Shown: positions 6,878-14,395 of the stretch, one piece after another | Position numbering within the stretch: the first letter of the stretch is position 1 | How the letters are laid out: each line of letters opens with the position of its first letter | From: a virus | Reading direction: 5' to 3' (one strand) | Length of the DNA: 31,669 bases | Virus record (IMG/VR): IMGVR_UViG_3300048822_000033 | Coordinates: 1-31,669 of that record | The notes under the pieces: model-generated | Told to the model about the DNA's origin: nothing | The model's database searches: none | Seen by the model: only the letters and a program-made list of their open reading frames with translations | Translations under genes and position numbers: made by a program

Positions 6878-8805
6878 ATTGGAAGGTAGAACCAATTGAG
6901 ACTATCAAGATCAAAGACAAAGTCATTGATCCGCGGGATAAAAAGAAACAAGAAAAAGAAAATAACTACTACCAATGGTGGTTAGCTCAAGATGATAAAG
7001 AACTTTGCGCACAACTTCTTTCAACAACTGCATTTCTTGAAAAATTCCATTCTCCACGGATTAGACAAGCGTCACTTTATTCTAGGCTATTTAGTGGGAA
7101 ACCTCTTTACAATTATCTAGCTTCGACCTCGACTTTGGACAACTCACAACAAATGCCTATGGGACGCCCCACCGCTAACGTGGTCTACTCTTGCATTGAT
7201 ACTATCACCTCAAAAATAACTCAAGATAACCCTATGCCAGTCTGGATTCCAGATGCTTCTAGATATCGTGAACGACTTATTTCAGAACAAGTTAATAACT
7301 TCATTCAAGGCGAGTTTTGGAGATGCAAAGCTTATGAAAAAGGTCCAGAAGCTTTTAGAGATTCAGGAATATTAGGAAATGGCTTCGTTAAGGTTGTTGA
7401 GAAGAGTAAAAAAGTAGCCCTTGAACGAACTATAGAGACTGAACTACTAGTCGACTTTAACGATGGTTATTACCGTAATCCTAGATCATTAATTCATAAG
7501 AAACTTTGTGATAGAGGTATTCTTGCAGGAGAAATGCCTAAAGAAGAATCAAAGATATATTCTTCTCAAAGCGGAACAGTAGACAGCTCTCCTCAGTCTA
7601 CTGAAACCTTATCAGATCAAATTATTGTTTCTGAAGGTTGGCATCTTCCTTCTTTTGAAGGAGCCAAAGATGGTCGACACGCTATCGTATGCACCGAAGG
7701 TACCTTACTAGACGAATCATGGGAGTATGATTACTTCCCATTTGAGAAACTAGATTATAACGCCAATACGGTAGGGTGGTTCAGCCAAGGTCTAGGAGAA
7801 ATCCTTTTTCCAACACAGATGGAAATCTACAAGATGCTTATTATTGCATCTCAGTCGATAGAAATGACTGGTGTTCCAAAGATCATAATTAGTGATCTTT
7901 CAAAAGCTCTTGAGTCAGCGTTTAATAATAATATCTCAAGTATCATTAAAGTTAAGACTATGGCCGAAGCTCCTCAGTTTGTTAACGCGACTTCTAACAA
8001 TTCTGAGATTTATGAATATATCAAGTGGCTCATTGAAAATGCTTATCAGATATCTGGAATTTCTTCACTTTCAGCTGCCGGGTCTAAACCTGCAGGATTA
8101 AATAGTGGCGAAGCTCAACGTGAATACATGAACATTCAATCTGATCGTTTCTCTGCCATGCAGAAGCGCTATCAACTTTTCTATCCAGGTTTAGCTTCAA
8201 AGATGATCGATAAGGCTGCAGAAATTCATAAAGAATATGGAAAATATGGAACAGTTTATGCTGGTCCTAAAGGAACAAGAGAGATCGATTTTGGTGAATT
8301 AAAACTTCTCAAAAACACCAATGTCATTCGCTGCTATGAAGAATCATCTCTTCCTAAAGATCCAATCGGAAGACAATCAAAACTCAGTGAAATGCTTGCC
8401 GCTGGAGAGATCACTAACCAAGAGTTTAGACGCTTATCTCGACTTCCAGATCTAGAACAATCAGATCAGTTAGCAGTCGCGTTAGAAGAACGTATCTTAC
8501 ATGACCTTGATCAAATTGTTGAAGAGGGAAAGAAGGGATACAATTCTCCAGATGAGTTTATCCTAGATCCTACAGACCTTGCCACTCAACTCACGGTTCA
8601 AACTTACAATAAATATGTAGTCACCGACATGGAAGAAGAAAAACTTCAGTTAATTAGAGATTATTTCAATGCGGTTCAAATCCTCAAAGCTAAAGCCAAT
8701 CCTCCTCCAGTTCAGCCGGCTCAAGCACCAGAAGGTCAAGGTCCACAACAACCGGTTGCTCCTCCAGCACAAAGTATAAGTCCTACGAGTAATGTAGCTG
8801 TTTAA
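6874..8805 (+). CDS. Portal protein
   Basis: 643 residues, within the range for podovirus portals. It begins with GTG, overlapping the preceding stop. Recognisable portal features are MGRPTANVVYSCIDTITSKI near residue 95, the RDSGILGNGFVKV strand near 160, DYFPFEKLDYN near 285, and a long clip/stem helix region (YQISGISSLSAAGSKPAG...NSGEAQREY) around 390-420. The C-terminus is helical and then Pro/Gln-rich, as in barrel or tail-end extensions. The dodecameric ring is the DNA entry and exit channel of the head and docks TerL and later the connector. It is followed closely by the scaffold and capsid genes, the standard order. Confidence 0.9.
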   Translation: MNWKVEPIETIKIKDKVIDPRDKKKQEKENNYYQWWLAQDDKELCAQLLSTTAFLEKFHSPRIRQASLYSRLFSGKPLYNYLASTSTLDNSQQMPMGRPTANVVYSCIDTITSKITQDNPMPVWIPDASRYRERLISEQVNNFIQGEFWRCKAYEKGPEAFRDSGILGNGFVKVVEKSKKVALERTIETELLVDFNDGYYRNPRSLIHKKLCDRGILAGEMPKEESKIYSSQSGTVDSSPQSTETLSDQIIVSEGWHLPSFEGAKDGRHAIVCTEGTLLDESWEYDYFPFEKLDYNANTVGWFSQGLGEILFPTQMEIYKMLIIASQSIEMTGVPKIIISDLSKALESAFNNNISSIIKVKTMAEAPQFVNATSNNSEIYEYIKWLIENAYQISGISSLSAAGSKPAGLNSGEAQREYMNIQSDRFSAMQKRYQLFYPGLASKMIDKAAEIHKEYGKYGTVYAGPKGTREIDFGELKLLKNTNVIRCYEESSLPKDPIGRQSKLSEMLAAGEITNQEFRRLSRLPDLEQSDQLAVALEERILHDLDQIVEEGKKGYNSPDEFILDPTDLATQLTVQTYNKYVVTDMEEEKLQLIRDYFNAVQILKAKANPPPVQPAQAPEGQGPQQPVAPPAQSISPTSNVAV

Positions 8806-8832
8806 GAAGAAATATTAACTAAGGAGAAAATT

Positions 8833-9759
8833 ATGGGATTTACTACCGAAAGCATGCCCGCTGCCCCTACCGCAAGAGCTCTAGAAGTACCAGCCGAATT
8901 TGATTTACCAGTGAAAGAATTCGTTGGTTATGATCCAAAAGGAACGACAAGTATTACAGGTTCACCTTTAGTCCAGAAAACTAAAGAAGAGCCAATAGCA
9001 GCCCCTCCTATAACTCCCATTGAACCTCCTGAAGAGTCAGTGACACTTTCTCCTAAAGTAAGTGCCATTGCTCGTAAAGAACAGGCTCAAAGAATGAGAG
9101 AACGCCAATTAGCTGAAAGAGAAAGATCTTTAAGTGAAAAGCTCCAAAAAGCTGAAAAATATGAACAACTCACAGCAAAACTCGCGGCGAACGATTATTC
9201 AGCGGTTGATGAACTCGGACTTCAATACGAAGAAATTGTAAAGCACGAGCTCAATAAAGAAGCCTCAAAAAACCCTGAACAAGAGCGGGTTAGGCAATTA
9301 GAAGAAAAGCTTTCTCAAGTTCAGAAAGCACAAGAAGAAAGAGAAGTTAAGGAGTATCAGGCTAATCAAGCCTTGTGGAAACAAGAAATACTGAAAACTG
9401 TTAAAGAAAATGATGATTTCTCTACCATCAGAGATCTTGGTGCCGAAGACATTGTGCTTCAACATATCAATGACTCTTTTGAGGAAGATAATCTCGAACT
9501 AACAGTTGAAGAAGCAGCTAAGGAAATCGAATCAGCTCTCTTAGAAAGGGCAGAGAAATTTGCCTCGGTTTCTAAGATAAAAAATAGAGTCCCGGAAGGT
9601 AAAGTGTTAGGCCCTCCGAAGACTGCAGTTAAAACCATAACACAAAATATGACGACATCTTCATTGAAGACTGTCGCCAAGCCGTTTCACCTTATGTCTG
9701 AATCTGAACAAATTGCAGAAGCTTACAGAAGGGTGCAAGCCGCTAAACTACAAAGGTGA
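8833..9759 (+). CDS. Capsid scaffolding protein
   Basis: 308 residues with a strong AAGGAG site. Composition and position identify it: a Pro-rich N-terminus, then a long charged coiled coil (about 85-185, KEQAQRMRERQLAERERSLS onward), an acidic helical region and a basic C-terminal tail (KPFHLMSESEQIAEAYRRVQ). Scaffold proteins of this kind sit between portal and major capsid genes and organise procapsid assembly, often through a basic C-terminal helix-turn-helix. No protease domain is visible, so scaffold is probably released intact or cut by another enzyme. Assignment is by context and composition rather than a signature motif. Confidence 0.75.
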   Translation: MGFTTESMPAAPTARALEVPAEFDLPVKEFVGYDPKGTTSITGSPLVQKTKEEPIAAPPITPIEPPEESVTLSPKVSAIARKEQAQRMRERQLAERERSLSEKLQKAEKYEQLTAKLAANDYSAVDELGLQYEEIVKHELNKEASKNPEQERVRQLEEKLSQVQKAQEEREVKEYQANQALWKQEILKTVKENDDFSTIRDLGAEDIVLQHINDSFEEDNLELTVEEAAKEIESALLERAEKFASVSKIKNRVPEGKVLGPPKTAVKTITQNMTTSSLKTVAKPFHLMSESEQIAEAYRRVQAAKLQR

Positions 9760-9764
9760 TATAA

Positions 9765-11114
9765 ATGGGTACTCCAGCTAATCCAGCGATTGCGTATAGT
9801 AACTCGCAGGATAATCTTCAGGTTTTAAAACAGCTTTATAGTGATGATTCATGGGTCATGAAGGATCTGGTTTTTAATAAAAACCGCTTCCTTAGCATGG
9901 TCGATAAGGACGAAACTGAAATGGGCTTGGGCGGTCTTAACTTCCCAATTCCCGTGCTCTATGATGTTGGTGGTGGTGGTAGTGCAAACCTTGGTAATGC
10001 TCAAACCTACCAAACTGCACCTGCAACTGCTTCTTTCCTCTTAACCACGGTTAACGTTTACCGCGTTGGATCTATCCAGAACCAATTCTTACGCGCATCT
10101 GCTCAAAACATCGGTGCTTTCATGCCCGCTGCTAAGATGAACGTTAAGAGTCTGTATATGGGTGCCGCTAACGACATTGCTTTCCAAATGTTTAGCGATG
10201 GATCAGGTACCCGCGGTAGCTACGGCGCTAACGGCGGAGCTGGTTCGATCGTGAACGGTGTTATCACTCTTGATAACCTTGGCCAAGTTTACCAATTCTC
10301 CGTCAACATGGCTTTGAATAGCTTCTCTGTCTCTGGTAGCACTGCAACTCAATCCACTGGCGCAGCCCTTGGATTCGTAATCGCAGTCGATACTGGCGCA
10401 GGAACTGTAACTGTAAGTGCTACTCAACAAGGTGCTGCTGGAACTCCTTCTGGATGGTCCACCAGCTTTCCTTTCTTGAGCCGTGCTGGTGACACGAGCT
10501 TTGCTACCAACGGACTGAATAGCGCAAACATGCTCTGCATCGCAGGCCTCGGCGCATGGATTCCTAGCGTAGCTCCCAGCAGCTCAGATTCTTTCTTTAC
10601 TCAAAACCGATCCGTAAGTCCTACCAAACTTGCAGGACTTCGCTTTTCAGGTTCGAGTGAATCGATTCAAGATTGCTTGATTGATGGTACTAACCAACTT
10701 GCAGCTCAAAGCTCTGAAGCAGGTGACCCTGATGTTATCTTTATCAATCCCGTTTCTTACCAAACTTTGGTAAAAAACCTGACTGGTCAAGGTCAATATC
10801 AAATGATCAGGGCGAAAGTGAACGAAGAAGTTGAAATCAGCTTTAAGGCATTGGTACTTCCCACTGCCAATGGTGAGATTTCAATCATTCAAGACCGTAA
10901 CTGCCCTGCACAGACTGCTTATATCTTGACCATGAAAAGCTGGAAGTTGAGATCGTTGGGGAAAATTCCTCAGTTTCTTACCTTCCCCGGATTTTACGAT
11001 ATGTTAGGGTTCCCAATTCCTGGACAAGACGCTGTCGAAATCCGCGTTGGGGGGTACCTAAACTTGTCTTGTAACGCTCCGGGTGCAAATGCTGTCGTAT
11101 CTTTGCCTCAATAA
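9765..11114 (+). CDS. Major capsid protein
   Basis: 449 residues immediately after the scaffold gene, with AGGTGAT upstream. An HK97-like arrangement is suggested by an N-terminal arm region, LGGLNFPIPVLYD, a long helix-like segment around ASAQNIGAFMPAAKMNVKS, DPDVIFINPVSYQTL near 325 and a C-terminal QDAVEIRVGGYLNL beta element. Codon use differs from neighbouring genes, with many more C-ending codons (for example GGC, AAC, GAC, CGC), as expected for the most highly expressed virion gene. A strong terminator follows at 11170. No cleavage site for a protease is evident. Confidence 0.9.
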   Translation: MGTPANPAIAYSNSQDNLQVLKQLYSDDSWVMKDLVFNKNRFLSMVDKDETEMGLGGLNFPIPVLYDVGGGGSANLGNAQTYQTAPATASFLLTTVNVYRVGSIQNQFLRASAQNIGAFMPAAKMNVKSLYMGAANDIAFQMFSDGSGTRGSYGANGGAGSIVNGVITLDNLGQVYQFSVNMALNSFSVSGSTATQSTGAALGFVIAVDTGAGTVTVSATQQGAAGTPSGWSTSFPFLSRAGDTSFATNGLNSANMLCIAGLGAWIPSVAPSSSDSFFTQNRSVSPTKLAGLRFSGSSESIQDCLIDGTNQLAAQSSEAGDPDVIFINPVSYQTLVKNLTGQGQYQMIRAKVNEEVEISFKALVLPTANGEISIIQDRNCPAQTAYILTMKSWKLRSLGKIPQFLTFPGFYDMLGFPIPGQDAVEIRVGGYLNLSCNAPGANAVVSLPQ

Positions 11115-11169
11115 CTAGAACTTTGAGCTTCAGCCTTTAGGTTGCGGCGCTTGAGAAGTTTATAGTGGA

Positions 11170-11200
11170 AGGGCTTCCAGAAATGGGGGCCCTTTTTATT
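11170..11200 (+). terminator. Rho-independent terminator after major capsid gene
   Basis: AGGGCTTCC pairs with GGGGGCCCT (9 bp including G-U pairs) around a 6-base loop AGAAAT, followed by TTTTATTT. It lies 55 bases after the capsid stop and abuts the 3' end of the antisense tRNA. The T tract is only on the + strand side, so termination is expected for rightward transcripts. The roughly 55 bases before it (11115-11169) hold no gene. Confidence 0.8.
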
Positions 11201-11276
11201 TGGCTGGAACGGTAGGGATCGAACCTACGACCACAGAATTAACAGTTCTGAGCTCTACCGACTGAGCTACGTTCCA
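11201..11276 (-). tRNA. tRNA-Asn (anticodon GTT)
   Basis: Read on the minus strand, 76 bases fold as a complete cloverleaf: 7-bp acceptor TGGAACG/CGTTCCA, 4-bp D stem GCTC/GAGC, 5-bp anticodon stem CAGAA/TTCTG around CTGTTAA (anticodon GTT), a 5-base variable loop, 5-bp T stem GTAGG/CCTAC with loop TTCGATC, discriminator G and an encoded CCA. All arms are fully paired. It is transcribed against the structural operon, 28 bases downstream of a small minus-strand ORF. Phage tRNAs may offset codon bias or replace host tRNAs cut in anti-phage defence; which applies here is not known. Confidence 0.95.
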
Positions 11277-11304
11277 ATATGTGAAGCGATAATACACAAC
11301 CAAC

Positions 11305-11478
11305 TCAGCTACTGACCAATGGATAATCTTTAAAAAATTGTTCTCCTGCTTTCGTTAATTCTTTTTCCCATATAATCCAACCATAATCTGGATGCCATAC
11401 TTTATCGGGAATACCGCCTTCTTTTTTTACAAATTCTGCGGCCTCGAAAAGTGCTTGTTCCAACTCAGTATCTGTCAT
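11305..11478 (-). CDS. Small acidic hypothetical protein, 57 aa, antisense to the structural operon
   Basis: An ATG-started minus-strand ORF of 57 residues with a natural-looking sequence: helical LEQALFEAAEFVKKEG, then IPDKVWHPDYGWIIWEKEL and an aromatic C-terminus. It reads towards and ends 28 bases before the tRNA-Asn, so the two are probably one transcript. No Shine-Dalgarno sequence is seen, which weakens the call. No family is recognised. A phage accessory protein carried with the tRNA is inferred. Confidence 0.55.
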   Translation of the reverse strand: MTDTELEQALFEAAEFVKKEGGIPDKVWHPDYGWIIWEKELTKAGEQFFKDYPLVSS

Positions 11479-11500
11479 TTGTGAAGCAACTTATCATAGG

Positions 11501-11574
11501 TGTAGGACCACCTACAAGCGACTAGACTAGATCCCTGACACTCTAGCGCATCATTTTCAGGGATAGAGGTCCTA
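11501..11574 (+). promoter_or_regulatory. Foldable leader with alternative ribosome-site pairing
   Basis: TAGGACC at 11503-11509 is a perfect complement of GGTCCTA at 11568-11574, which covers the AGAGGT ribosome site just before the ATG at 11576. The same 11503-11509 segment also lies in a short hairpin (TGTAGG/CCTACA, 11501-11516, 4-base loop), so the two pairings exclude each other. Between them ATCCCTGA 11531-11538 pairs with TCAGGGAT 11557-11564 (8 bp). This looks like a translation-controlling leader. No promoter consensus was found in the interval 11479-11575. Confidence 0.45.
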
Positions 11575-11575
11575 T

Positions 11576-12964
11576 ATGGCTAACGCTATCGGGAATAACG
11601 GCGGAAGAATCTATTCTTTCGGCGCTCAACCAGTCCTTATTGATTGTAATTTCATAGTAGATAGTGCAAATGGAAATGGCCTAGGTATTCGTACCTTAAA
11701 AGGCCAAGGCGTTAAAAACGTTTTCATGCATACCTCTGCTACTCCCGCAGTACATCGAGGTTATTTAAATCCAAACCCAGCAGTTGGTTATGCTCTTGTT
11801 CAATTAGATGGAAATTATAATAGATATCTTGGTGGATTTAGTGGTTTTGCTTCTCCTACAACTGGAAGTACAAGTGTTATCAATTCTACTGCTCTAACGG
11901 CAGGAAACCCTTACATCATCGCTTCAGTTGGTACTGGACCTTCTGGTTCAGCTACAATTGCTCCAGTGGCGGATGTTTCTGGAAGTTTAGCTAGTACATA
12001 TTTTTCTCTTTATGATGCTTATGGAAATACTTTTATTATCTGGTTTTTTGTTACCGGAGTGGGTGGATCTGCACCTAATCTTGGTCTACCTGCAGCTTTT
12101 GGTCAACGTGGTCTTCAATATGTGCAACAAACCATTGCTTCAGGCTCATCTGCTGCAACCATTGGTGCAGCTCTAGTAAGTACAATCAATTTACTTCCTA
12201 GCGGTGTTAATGGTGTGTTTAGCTTTACTGCAACTGGCACAACGACTGTGACAGTTACTTCGACAGTAGCAGCTCCTTTAGCTGGTGTGCCTCAAGATGG
12301 TAATCAAGTAATTGCTCCTAGTAATTCTCAGCCTGTACCGATCTTTTTTAATATCTCAAGTGGTTCAGCTACCGCTGGTTCTATATGGGGAGATGGATCT
12401 GGTAACTTATACACTGTTACAACTACACTCTCTAGTGGGACTCTCTTAAAAACTTCGGGTGTACAACCTCCCTCCCCGTCTTCTGGTACTTTGACCTTTG
12501 TATCAGGTACTGGTGCTACAACGGCGTTAAACTATTCTTCTGCTGTAGCGGGTCTAGCTACTGGGTTTACTTTCGCTCTAGTTAATTTCAATACCAATTC
12601 AAGTTGTTGGGCTGGAGTAGGCGTTCCTCCTGGGGTTGTTCCTGCAGTAGGAGTAAGCTTTATTGCTACCAGTACTGGAGTTTCTAGTGGTGGTGGATCT
12701 TCTGGGACTGTCATTGCAGCTGGGATTTCTGGAATTACCTCTATTGAATTGATTGGCAATCCAAATCTATCAATTGCTCCCCTACCTTTAGGACCTACTA
12801 ATCATGTTGGATCTTTTTTATTAGTTCAATTCCTTGCTCCGACTAGTTCTTCTGTCACAACTTTAATTCCTACGGCCCCTGCTTCCGGTACTACGATTGG
12901 AATGAGCTTTTATGTTGATTTAAGATCTAGTCCTAGCAATTCAGGTACTAACGGGACGGGGTGA
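11576..12964 (+). CDS. Virion structural protein, probable head decoration
   Basis: 462 residues, first gene after the capsid gene. The N-terminus (MANAIGNNGGRIYSFGAQ, IDCNFIVDSANGNGLGIRTL) and GYALVQLDGNYNRYLGGFSG, followed by Thr/Ser/Gly-rich beta-type repeats, resemble podovirus minor head or decoration proteins. The bulk of the chain is low-charge and beta-prone (TATGTTTVTVTSTVAAPLAG), as in Ig-like or surface-exposed domains. It has AGAGGT five bases before ATG, a foldable leader upstream and a strong terminator downstream, so it is bracketed as its own expression unit. The function is inferred from context. Confidence 0.65.
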   Translation: MANAIGNNGGRIYSFGAQPVLIDCNFIVDSANGNGLGIRTLKGQGVKNVFMHTSATPAVHRGYLNPNPAVGYALVQLDGNYNRYLGGFSGFASPTTGSTSVINSTALTAGNPYIIASVGTGPSGSATIAPVADVSGSLASTYFSLYDAYGNTFIIWFFVTGVGGSAPNLGLPAAFGQRGLQYVQQTIASGSSAATIGAALVSTINLLPSGVNGVFSFTATGTTTVTVTSTVAAPLAGVPQDGNQVIAPSNSQPVPIFFNISSGSATAGSIWGDGSGNLYTVTTTLSSGTLLKTSGVQPPSPSSGTLTFVSGTGATTALNYSSAVAGLATGFTFALVNFNTNSSCWAGVGVPPGVVPAVGVSFIATSTGVSSGGGSSGTVIAAGISGITSIELIGNPNLSIAPLPLGPTNHVGSFLLVQFLAPTSSSVTTLIPTAPASGTTIGMSFYVDLRSSPSNSGTNGTG

Positions 12965-12984
12965 GTCATTTAGTTTGAAATAAT

Positions 12985-13016
12985 AAAGGCTAGCTGGGAT
13001 TTCCAGCTGGCCTTTA
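12985..13016 (+). terminator. Strong hairpin terminator / attenuator
   Basis: AAAGGC-T-AGCTGG pairs with CCAGCT-G-GCCTTT: 13 bp with one wobble and a 5-base loop (GATTT), ending in TTTAT. It lies 20 bases after the decoration-like gene and only 17 bases before the connector ATG, leaving no room for a promoter. It should lower but not abolish transcription of the tail genes. Confidence 0.8.
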
Positions 13017-13032
13017 TATGTAGAGGGCATAA

Positions 13033-14109
13033 ATGGCAGTCGTACGCAATGTAATTTTACAAACCGGAAATGGACAAAATTTTCTCACTTGGGATCTCAT
13101 CGCTGGAATACCTAATTATACTGTTCAGCGTAGTCTTGATGGAATTAATTGGACTACAATTGCATCTCCTGCCATCAATAACTATTTAGACGCCACAGTA
13201 GTCATTGGAACTAATTACTTTTATCAGGTGAGTTCAGGTACCGGATTTACCCCTTCTCAACCTAATTCTATTACCCCGTGTGCTCCAGGACAAATCAACT
13301 TAGGATATATTAGATACCAGGCCCAACTTAGAACAGATATGCTCAAGTCTAAGTTTGTCACCATGGATGAATGGAACATTGAGATTAATCAATCAGCTAA
13401 AGAGCTATACGGTCTTCTTGTACAAAAATACGGAGAAGATTATTTCTTAGCCCCACTACAAGTATTTTACAGTTCTGGAAGCGTTTTTTACCCACTCCCT
13501 AATGGTCAAAACTTTTTAAACATCAATGGTCAACCTAATGCAAGCGGAACAGCGGCCCCAGCATGTTTTAAGGTTCATAAATTGGAAGTAAATTCTTTCG
13601 GAGCTCAGGCCACAAATGCCACTGGATGGGTGCCGGCCGCAAGATGTAACGCTTCAGATTTTGATAAATACAATCTTCTATTAGGGGCTGCATCAAATGT
13701 TGTCTCTGGTCAATATTGTCAATTTCAATACCGTGAGATGGGGGTTAACTTAGGAATTATCCCCGTTACCGCAGGACAGGCCATGAGACTTTGGTATGTC
13801 CCTCTCACACTAGATCTTCTTCAGGATACTGATATGCTTCCCTATTCCTATTCTGGGTGGCATGAATATGTTGTAGTTGATGTTGCCTCAAAATCTCTAG
13901 ACAAGAAACAATTCGCAGATCAAGCCGCAAGACTAGATGCTAGAAAAGATGCGCTCATGCTTAGAATTGAAACCGAAGCTGCCAATAGAAATGTGGGTCA
14001 ACCAAACACTGCAACAAACTCTAGATCTATGTATGGCGATCCTAATTTTGGAGGCGGCATGTTTGGGAATGGATTTGGCGGTGGCGGGGGCTTCGGATAT
14101 GGCTCTTAA
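13033..14109 (+). CDS. Head-tail connector (adaptor) with N-terminal FN3-like domain
   Basis: 358 residues, AGAGGG ribosome site. Residues 1-85 have a fibronectin type III pattern (NFLTWDL...YTVQRSLDGINWTTIAS...NYFYQVSSG). From about 93 the chain matches podovirus adaptors: YIRYQAQLRTDMLKSKFVT, a helix with NQSAKELYGLL, AMRLWYVPLTLDLL, then WHEYVVVDVASKSLDKKQ and RLDARKDALMLRIETEAANR. The C-terminus is a Gly/Phe-rich tail. Adaptors of this type form the ring under the portal. The FN3-like addition would face outwards. The next gene starts within its last codons. Confidence 0.75.
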   Translation: MAVVRNVILQTGNGQNFLTWDLIAGIPNYTVQRSLDGINWTTIASPAINNYLDATVVIGTNYFYQVSSGTGFTPSQPNSITPCAPGQINLGYIRYQAQLRTDMLKSKFVTMDEWNIEINQSAKELYGLLVQKYGEDYFLAPLQVFYSSGSVFYPLPNGQNFLNINGQPNASGTAAPACFKVHKLEVNSFGAQATNATGWVPAARCNASDFDKYNLLLGAASNVVSGQYCQFQYREMGVNLGIIPVTAGQAMRLWYVPLTLDLLQDTDMLPYSYSGWHEYVVVDVASKSLDKKQFADQAARLDARKDALMLRIETEAANRNVGQPNTATNSRSMYGDPNFGGGMFGNGFGGGGGFGYGS

Positions 14110-14395
14110 TATCTATCAAAGCCCAGACCAAACTTTAATGCTAATGCAAAAACAATGGGCCTCTCAATTAAACCCATTACTAGCCAACATTTTTCCTCAA
14201 GGAAGTCTTTTAACAAATGTGAAGTTGATAAATGGGGCTAGCACTTTTAACCACTATCTTGGAAGTCAAATGACTGGTTGGGTTTTGGCAGATCAAAATG
14301 CAGCTGCTTCAATTTATAGAAGTGCTCCTTTGAATTCTCAGACTTTAACTTTAACGAGCAATGCGGTAGTGACCGTAAGCTTATGGGTTTTCTAA
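14099..14395 (+). CDS. Tail / head-completion protein, 98 aa
   Basis: Starts at ATG 14099 inside the end of the connector gene, with a G-rich ribosome site. The pattern NPLLANIFPQGSLLTNVKL, GASTFNHYLGSQMTGWVLAD and a C-terminal NAVVTVSLWVF is one I recognise from short conserved podovirus proteins encoded right after the connector. Length and order fit. Its exact position in the virion is unknown; a neck or tail-assembly part is likely. The frame is open further upstream but those codons lie inside the connector gene. Confidence 0.65.
   Translation: MALNIYQSPDQTLMLMQKQWASQLNPLLANIFPQGSLLTNVKLINGASTFNHYLGSQMTGWVLADQNAAASIYRSAPLNSQTLTLTSNAVVTVSLWVF

Noticed and set aside
11170-11200. Bidirectional terminator also serving the tRNA transcript
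   Set aside because: Read leftwards the hairpin is not followed by a T-run, so only rightward termination is supported.
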